64,000 nucleotides of DNA from Erodium maritimum (lineage: Eukaryota; Streptophyta; Magnoliopsida; Geraniales; Geraniaceae): assembly GCA_963921825.1 (NCBI GenBank), contig OY997596.1, positions 5,895,001 to 5,959,000 on the forward strand, written 5' to 3'. Numbering within the stretch: the first letter of the stretch is position 1; each line of letters opens with the position of its first letter. Of this stretch, positions 56,972 through 64,000 are shown in pieces. The notes under the pieces were generated by a model. That model made no database searches. It saw only the letters and a program-made list of their open reading frames with translations, and was not told the DNA's origin. The translations under genes were made by a program, and so were the position numbers.

Positions 56972-59305
56972 TGTAAGACCCGCCCCCGGTCGATCCCGGT
57001 AGAACCGGTGAATCCTAGCTAAGTTTGACTTTCGGCCGGAAAAGTCAACTGGTGACCCGGAAAGTCATTTGGGACCTTTCCGGGGCCCAAAAAGCTTAGC
57101 CATTACCACGGTTAGCTTAGTTGGGTCGTTTCCTTCAGTTTGACTGTAATATTGTTAAAGTCAACCATCGGTCAAACTTGGGCTACTATCGGTTGTTTCT
57201 TCGATAAATCTTGGAAAGCCGGAAATTTATTAAGTAGGAGTGACCTCACATGACACTTGTCATGCTTGGCTTGGAGGATGGAAGTGAGGGATTCAAATGA
57301 CTCGCATACCCTCCTAAGTTACCTTTAAAGGGATAAGACCTTAAGGGCTTTTGTGTAAATTGACATTTTAGGTCATTTAAAGGAAAGGGAGCAACAATTC
57401 AGCCCATTTCCTATTGTTGCAACCGAAAATCACAAGGAGAGAGGAGAGGAGGAGCTCACTTTCTTGAGGAAGAAGATAGAGAAGAAAGCTTGAATTTTGG
57501 AGTTTGTTCTTGGTCCTTTTGCCTTCATTTTCACTTCATCTTCTCCATCTCAACTACCTAGAGGTAAAGATACTCTCAACTCTCCATTTCTTCCACTTCC
57601 AATCTTTGGGTTTTGTGGGTCTTGGCTTAAAAGTTGAAGAACTTGCTTATTTGATTGTTGCTTGGAGAAGAAGTAGTGAAGTAGGTTGTTGGATTGTGTT
57701 TTTGGTTGAAGTTTGATGAACCCATTGAGGGTGTAGCTGCTGGGTATCTTTGGTTGAATATTTTGGAGCTAAGGGAGTTTAGAAATGGAGTTTGTGTTGA
57801 GATTTTCGTGAAATTCGAGTTGGGGAAGAAAGGGGAAGGAGCTGGTCAGGTCTGATACGGAAGCTGACCCGGAACGGGCCTGGTACTGGCACGTCACACG
57901 GCACGGAACGGACGGGAGTCCGACACGGTACCTGACACGGTCCGTGTCGCTCTCCGGGCCGGTCTGTGACGCGTTCCGCGCTGGATTCCGGGCCGGCCTG
58001 TGACATGGTCTGTGCCATGTTCCGGCACGGCTAGCCACACGGTCCGTATGGCATTCCGGATCAGATCCCCAGAGCCCAAAAACCCTTCCTTTTAGCTCAA
58101 TTTGATTTCCACACTTCCTCTTCAAACCTTGATCCATTTCTGAACATTGTTGTGTGTTTTGAGGAGAAGAACACTTTGTTGAGGAAACTAATTTGTGGTC
58201 TTTTGGTGGTTCAAAACCTTGGAACCAAGCTAGGAAAAAAGGAAGAACATGGACACGAGTTAGAGGAGCAATTATCACGCCGGGACCCGAGTGAAGAACG
58301 GAGTGGTGACCACCGGGATTATCATCAGAGTGTTGAGAGGAAGACCTCGAGGTAGGGAAAGTCTTAACCCCTTGTTTATGATGCTTAGTATGCATGTTAG
58401 GCTAATAAAATTGGAAAGGTCCTAGAAATGCCTATAGGATGCGAATAACTAGAATAATTGTCTTTCAATTACTAATAACCGGAAGTGTCTAGTGGTGAAT
58501 GAATAGGATGCCAATCACTAGTGTAATTCGCTTTCAATACTTGGGAATTGTTTGTCTGGTAGAGGAGCCTTGGCAAAGCCCTCGGATTAGTTGCGTGTTA
58601 GGATCACATGCTTGGTTGTTTGGTTGCTTAGTGGATAGGCTAAAGAGTCTAATGGAACTAGTAGAATTGCATATGTGAATGCTCGATTAAAGGTTTTTAC
58701 GATTGGTTGATTAAACTCCCGCTTGATTGTTGATTGTATTTGAATGATTGCTGGTATTTCCTTAAGTGGTTGCTTGGAGCATCGAGTATGACTGGTTGTA
58801 CCGAGCGGTGCAATCAGGTGATCGATGCCCCGGTGGTTATGTGATTCGTGTACTGTGTGTTGTGGTGAATTGGTGATGTGTGAGTTATGGGTGACAATGA
58901 ATTGATGGTTGTTGGGATTGGATTGTTTCGCGTTTCGGTTTGAGTGTGTTATTCAATTATTAACTGATTATTATTGAATTGCCCAAGTGTATGCTTCCTA
59001 TGGGAGTAATACCTTGGTTCCCGAGGACATAAAATCCTTTGGAGACGTTTCTGAGAAGCCCGATGATATGCGCCCCGAAGGGTTGTTTCCGGTCGCCTCA
59101 ATGTTACTTTTCTGTTTTGAACAAATCTAGTGGAGGATTATTATTACACCCCTGGAGGGTTATTTGTGTTTTAAACTGAATTTTATGGACTGAGTTTCTA
59201 TTGGAGTTTTTTTTTCAGGAACTAAATGTTGAATTATTGTCTTTTAAATCATTTATTACTAGTCATGCCTCGAGTCCGGGCAAGAACCGGATTTGGGGCG
59301 TGACA
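56972..59305 (+). repeat. Gypsy 5' LTR (about 2.33 kb)
   Basis: Starts TGTAAGACCCGCCCCCGG and ends GGGGCGTGACA, just before the primer-binding site. A GC-rich subregion at 57860-58070 has degenerate internal repeats ('gggccggtctgtgac' and 'gggccggcctgtgac'). The 3' LTR is not in the window, so the ends rest on TG/CA termini and the primer site. Confidence 0.85.
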
Positions 59306-59308
59306 ATT

Positions 59309-59322
59309 TGGTATTAGAGCCT
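59309..59322 (+). other. Gypsy primer-binding site
   Basis: TGGTATTAGAGCCT, complementary (one mismatch) to the 3' end of initiator Met-tRNA, three bases after the LTR end. Confidence 0.85.
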
Positions 59323-59672
59323 GGTTTCATTTGAAACAGGTGTCTTATGAACTGATTTTCAAACCTCGGACCGAAGTCAATTAGGTGGGTAGAGTTAGGG
59401 AGTTCGAGTCGTGAGTTGCTTTAATGGTTGTTCTAAATGGAACCTTACACTACAATGTTTGCATTACTTGATTGGTATCCTCTCCCTAGTGATCGGTGAA
59501 GCCGAATGGTTGAGATCGGAATTGGATCAACGGTCAATGACCGACCCGCTATGCATTCATGGTAGGGTGAACCAACGGTTGGTGGTGTTGCCATTTTGGT
59601 GTATTACTTCGAAAATTTTCAAGTTGTAGTTTGGTCCTGTTCAAGTTTTGACTTGTGGTTGACTGCTTGTGT

Positions 59673-60012
59673 GGAGCATGAGTACTCCATGTGTGCTGAT
59701 ATTGAGTGTTTTGGGTGGGGCGCGAGAACCCCGTATCCCGTTGTATGAGAACGTTGTTTGGGACACGAGAATCCCGTATTCCCGTGTGTGGTGAAATTGG
59801 GACACGAGAATCCCGTATGCCCGTGTGTGGTGAAATTGGGACACGAGAATCCCGTATGCCCTTGTGTGGTGAGATTGAGGCACGAGTACCTCGTAGTATT
59901 TGGGAGCACGAGAACTCCGTTTATTGATTGTGTTGTGTACTTTAGGAGCATGAGAACTCCGTTTATTGACTGTGTGCTGTCTTTGGCCGAGCATGAGAAC
60001 TCTGCATACTTT
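59673..60012 (+). repeat. Minisatellite in the Gypsy leader
   Basis: About nine imperfect units with core GG(A/G)NCA(C/T)GAGNANNCCGT. Four spacings (59760, 59799, 59838 and 59877) are exactly 39 bases; others range from 26 to 42. Each core is quasi-palindromic (for example ACGAG-TAC-CTCGT). Confidence 0.88.
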
Positions 60013-60489
60013 TGTCTTGTAAATATTGTGTTGGTGCTTGTTCCGCTTAAGCGGAGGGTTAAGGGAAAATACAAATGGGTCATGCCGAATTTTCAGTAGA
60101 ATTAAAATGTTTACACCATCAGTGGTTGACTCAGGGGCGTCACTGAAGTTGAACATGATGGTTCGATGTCCAGTTGTTACAATGAGGTTCGGGGACGCCT
60201 GAATCAGATTGTAACAACACGAGATCGACACGAAAAGCTTTGGGTAAAAGTTAAGAAATGAGAATCTGGGAAAGGGAAGGAAAGGTTAAGGGTGATTATT
60301 GAATTGAATTGTGTTAAGTACTAAACCTCTTTTGTGAAAGGATACCCGAGCGAGGGGTATGCCTGTTGATTTGTGCTTTGTGTGGTGCTTGAGTTGGAAC
60401 CCTCCTGTGGGAGTTGGTGGTTGATTGCTTAAATCGCTGGTTGTTGTTGTGAGACGCATAGAGATGCGAACTTGTGTGCTATATTATAT

Positions 60490-60507
60490 GAGTATATATA
60501 TATATAT
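60490..60507 (+). repeat. (TA)n microsatellite in the Gypsy leader
   Basis: Nine or so TA units a short distance upstream of gag. Confidence 0.8.
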
Positions 60508-60632
60508 ACTAGTGTGAGGGGTGTATCTGTGGGTGACTTGTGTGGCGCGCGTGATCGTTTCCTTAACGTGTGAGAACCGTTGTTGAACTAAGTACTGAAC
60601 ATGTGCGTTATCCGTGCAGGCGGATAGGCGAC

Positions 60633-62273
60633 ATGGCTTGTACGTATGTTCCTAGAGGTACCCGGAGCCGCCCAGCTGGGGGTCCGAGGCAGGCACCTGC
60701 CGCTGAGCAGGAGGGGGCAGCTGATGCCCAGGATGCTGCTTCCACAGAGCATCAGCGCTTTGAGGGTGGACCAACAGGGTCGCCACCCAGGACATCTCCA
60801 GTAGCAGAGCTGACTCAGGCAACCCCTCTCGAGGAGGTGGTTCGCGCTGTACTAGCAGCCTTGAGTGCTCAGCAAGGGACTACAGCACCGGCACCAGAGC
60901 CCGTGCCTGTTGCTTCAACAGATTTTGGAGAGAGGCCAGGACAGTTTGATAGCCTCACGGCCTAGTCGCTCAGAGAGTTTCGTAGACTTGGTATGCCGAC
61001 CTACTCCGGGGGAGCTGACCCCGAGGCATCTTCTGGTTGGTTGGAGCGGGTTACCCGCAACCTCGATACCTCTGAAGTATCGGAGGGGCGTATGAGAGTT
61101 TCGTTCGCCACTTTTCAGCTTGAGGGAGAGACCTACTACTGGTGGCAGTCAGTGCAGGGCAGGGTCGGCAGTGATTTTGAGTTGTTCAGCAGGCTGTTCT
61201 TGGAGCAGTACTTCCCTCGCTCCATTCGGGACGACAGGCGCCAACAGTTTCTGGATTTACGTTAGAGGGGTTTGAGCGTTTCTGAGTATGCAGCGAGGTT
61301 CACTTCTTTGGCCCGCTTCGCGCCGGAGTTGGTTCAGACTGCGGATGACCGATGTAGGAGATTTGAGAACGGGCTCATCCTGTCGATAGCCGACAGGGTT
61401 ATCGCTTTCAGGACCGTAGAGTACTCCACACTCTTGGATCAGGCTTTAGCCATGGAGAGACACTTCAAGGAGACTATCAGGGTGCGAGAGACTAGGCCTA
61501 GGCCGAGTGGTTTTGTGCAGCCGTCTGACCGTCGAGACCGACGCAGACAGAGAGTTGCAGAACACTTTCAGCCTCAGTTTCAACAGGACGGCATGCGCCG
61601 AGCAGGGACCGTAGCGTCAGTTGGACCCGCCCCGGTGGCACAACTGTGTCCTCGGTGTGGACAGCAGGGTCACCTGGCACGAGACTGCCCGAGGGGCAAT
61701 GGACCTGTAGAGCGCCATGATGATCGTCCCCAGGGGACCAGAGACAGACAGCGGGGTGATCCGAGGGGGTGTTATCAGTGCGGCAGCGCCGACCATTTCA
61801 TGCGTGCGTGTCCTGAGCTGGCACAGCAGGGGGGACAGAGGGGATGCTACCAGTGTGGTCGATCTGATCATTTCATCCGGGCGTGCCCTGAGATAGCCGG
61901 TAGAGCGCTTGCACCGAGGCCCCAGCAGACTCAGATTCGCCCTGCACCACCTGGCAGACCACGTCAGGCACCGCAGCAGAGAGCTCTGCGTCAGGCGGCG
62001 GGAGCAGCAGGTCAGAGGCACCAGCCGAGAGCTGGCCAGCAGGTGGCACTTCCCCCACCACCGAGAGGAGGACCACCGGCACAGCAGGGCCGAGTCTTTG
62101 CAGTTACTGATTCCAGGATTGAGAGGCCGTACGCCGGCCATGAGGCCACTCAGGGTACGTGTTTACTTTATAATGCGTGGACTTCATTTTTGTTTGATAC
62201 GGGAGCTTCCCATTCGTTCATATCTTCGTCTATTGCTTCTTCTTTGGGTTTGCGGGTGGAGACTTTGAGTTAA
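60633..62273 (+). pseudogene. Gypsy gag and protease, with stops
   Basis: The start at 60633 gives MACTYVPRGTRSRPAGG. The capsid-like region includes TYYWWQSVQGRVGSDFELF and FLEQYFPRSIRDDRR. Three CCHC zinc knuckles follow (CPRCGQQGHLARDC, CYQCGSADHFMRAC, CYQCGRSDHFIRAC), then a Pro/Gln/Arg-rich linker and the aspartic protease FLFDTGASHSFIS. Stops at 60963 (TAG), 61263 (TAG) and 62271 (TAA) interrupt an otherwise continuous frame. Confidence 0.92.
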
Positions 62274-63879
62274 CCCCTTTGTTTGGAGACCCCGGCTACG
62301 GGTGAGGTGGTGTTGAGCACCGTTTGTAGAGACTGTGCAATTAGGGTGGCAGATTGCCCCTTTCTTGGCGACTTACTCATTCTTGATATGAACGCCTTTG
62401 ACGTGATTCTGGGTATGGAATGGCTCGCGAGGTATCGAGCGACGATCGTCTGCTATCGACGTCAGGTGATAGTGAGGTCAGGTGATAGGGTGATCACGTG
62501 TGTTTTGGGTAGCAAGAGCAGAGTTCTCTTATCCGCCTTGACTACGGGATCTGAGACAGAGGTCGTGCAGAGCAACAGAGAGTTACCGAGGGTAGTGCGT
62601 GAGTTCCCGGAGGTTTTCCCGGAGGAGCTATCAGGCTTGCCACCAGCGCGTGAGGTGGAGTTCAGGATTGATCTGATCCCGGGTACGACGCCAATATCGA
62701 TGACACCGTATCGGTTTGCGCCAGCCGAGTTGGTCGAGCTAAAGTGACAACTCGAGGAACTGCAGCAGAAGGGTTTCATCCGCCCGAGCGTATCTCCGTG
62801 GGGAGTGCCCGCCCTTTTCGTGAAGAAGAAGGGTGGAGTCTTGAGGATGTGCATCAATTACAGGAAGCTGAACCAGGTGACAATGAAGAACCGCTACCCG
62901 ATGCTGAGGATTGATGATTTATTCGACCAGCTGAGGGGAGCAAAGTACTTCTCGAAGATCGACCTTCGATCGGGGTACTACCAGCTGAGGGTCCGAGCCG
63001 AGGACGTAGAGAAGACAACGTTCCGAACTCGTTATGGACACTTCGAGTTTCTGGTGATGCCGTTCGGTTTGACGAACGCACCGGCCGCCTTTATGGACTT
63101 GATGAATGACATCTTCAGACCTTATTTGGACCAGTTTGTAGTAGTCTTTGTCGATGACATCTTGATCTACTCGCCCAGTGAGGAGGCACATGAGGAGCAC
63201 CTGAGGACCGTGTTGACACTCCTACGCACTCACCAGTTGTACGGCAATCTGGAGAAGTGCGAATTTTGGCTCACAGAGGTGAAGTTCCTCGGGCACGTGG
63301 TATCTCGGGAGGGCATCTTGGTCGACCCAGCCAAGGTTGAGGCAGTGTCGAAGTGGGCCAGACCTAGCAGTGTATTTGAGATTCGGAGTTTTCTAGGGTT
63401 GGCAGGTTATTACCGACGCTTCGTTCAGGATTTCTCCGGTTTTGCAGCACTTATGACAGCGTTGACCCGCAAGGGGGCGGAGTACCGTTGGACGGATGAG
63501 TATGAGCGCTCTTTTCACGAGCTGAAGGCTCGATTGACTACCGCTCCAGTGTTGATTGTTCTAGAGCGGGGAGTAGGCTATGACGTGTATTGTGACGCCT
63601 CAGGCGAAGGGGTAGGTTGTGTTCTGATGTAGAGTGGAAAGGTGGTTGCTTACGGCTCGAGGCAGTTGAAGGTGCATGAGCACAACTACCTGACCCATGA
63701 TCTTGAGCTAGCAGCGGTGGTATTTGCGTTGAAGAGCTGGAGACACTATTTGTACGGTGAGTAGTTCAGGGTGTTTTCAGACCACAAGAGCCTCAAATAT
63801 ATATTCTCGCAGCGTGATCTGAACATGCGCCAAAGGCGATGGATGGAGTTACTTGAGGAGTACGACTTCGAGTTGCTCT
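62274..63879 (+). pseudogene. Gypsy pol: protease tail, RT and RNase H, with stops, truncated
   Basis: Same frame as gag. MNAFDVILGMEWL (end of protease) is followed by RT motifs [44 protein letters not shown] and catalytic FVDDILIYS, then RNase H ([26 protein letters not shown]). Stops at 62746 (TGA), 63630 (TAG) and 63763 (TAG). The frame is lost at EYDFELL, where the family continues toward integrase. Confidence 0.92.
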
Positions 63880-64000
63880 TGTTAGTCTTAGTGCCCGTAG
63901 TTCAATCATAAATGTCCAAATGTATATATCATCATTAGCAATAAGATTAAAGCGGCTTTCTATTACTTATGTGTTGGAGTAATATATCGATGTGATTTCT
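63880..64000. other. Foreign sequence interrupting the Gypsy element, possible LTR start
   Basis: Similarity to Gypsy pol stops abruptly. The new sequence begins TGTTAGTCTTAGTGCCCG and is AT-rich to the window end. A TGTTAG start suits a Copia-type LTR, but only 121 bases are visible. Confidence 0.35.

Larger units (their letters stand above)
56972..63879 (+). mobile_element. Gypsy (Ty3-type) LTR retrotransposon, 5' LTR to RNase H, truncated
   Basis: A long 5' LTR is followed by a Met-tRNA primer-binding site, a leader with a minisatellite, gag with three zinc knuckles, protease, RT and RNase H. The sequence diverges at about 63880, so integrase and the 3' LTR are not here. Long LTRs and the domain content suggest the Tekay/Del-like chromovirus group, though the integrase and chromodomain needed to prove this are outside the visible part. 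Confidence 0.93.

Noticed and set aside
59673-60012. A CRISPR-like array
   Set aside because: Units are degenerate, lack constant repeats with unique spacers, and lie in a plant Gypsy leader.

Overview
This is nuclear DNA from a flowering plant, most likely a eudicot. It has AT-rich introns with GT-AG borders, five plant protein-coding genes, and dense nested retrotransposons (LINE, Copia, Gypsy) and small DNA transposons. I cannot name the species from the sequence. Exon borders were placed by eye from reading frame, splice dinucleotides and remembered family conservation.

Layout, left to right. 1-3835 (+) holds the 3' part of UFL1, the E3 ligase of the UFM1 pathway. It faces VIP2/NOT2 (4955-10768, -), a CCR4-NOT complex subunit with a non-coding first exon near 12.25 kb, and a MITE lies between the two 3' ends. 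12.4-20.1 kb is repeat-derived: a 687-bp hairpin MITE, a retroposed GC-rich segment and a 4.4-kb LINE (-). 20385-28636 (-) is an intact 8-exon gene for a secreted malectin-like plus LRR protein with no kinase domain. Its second intron carries an antisense LINE. 28.9-36.7 kb holds an unrecognised decayed reading frame, a LINE with an 18-bp target-site duplication, and a hAT-type MITE. 36.7-44.2 kb is a nested block: an old LINE interrupted by a short retroposon and by a 4.25-kb Copia element with both LTRs.

46021-46332 (-) is an intact histone H4 gene with a recognisable histone promoter motif and a duplicated 3' region. A dead PIF/Harbinger transposase and LINE fragments follow. 49987-55167 (-) is an intact 8-exon gene for a type II internal mitochondrial NAD(P)H dehydrogenase (NDA type), with introns crowded by MITEs. 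From 56972 to about 63880 (+) lies a Gypsy element with a 2.3-kb 5' LTR, gag, protease, RT and RNase H, cut off by what may be a further LTR at the window edge.

The host genes form no operon or pathway. They are ordinary housekeeping or receptor-type genes in a transposon-rich area. I see no CRISPR, tRNA or rRNA. The observations most worth checking are a disrupted splice/frame junction in UFL1, a changed C-terminal tripeptide in the NDA protein, the kinase-less malectin-LRR protein, a family of GGG/CCC MITEs with 9-bp duplications, an ORF1-only retroposon, and premature stops in the LTR elements that all fit C-to-T decay.
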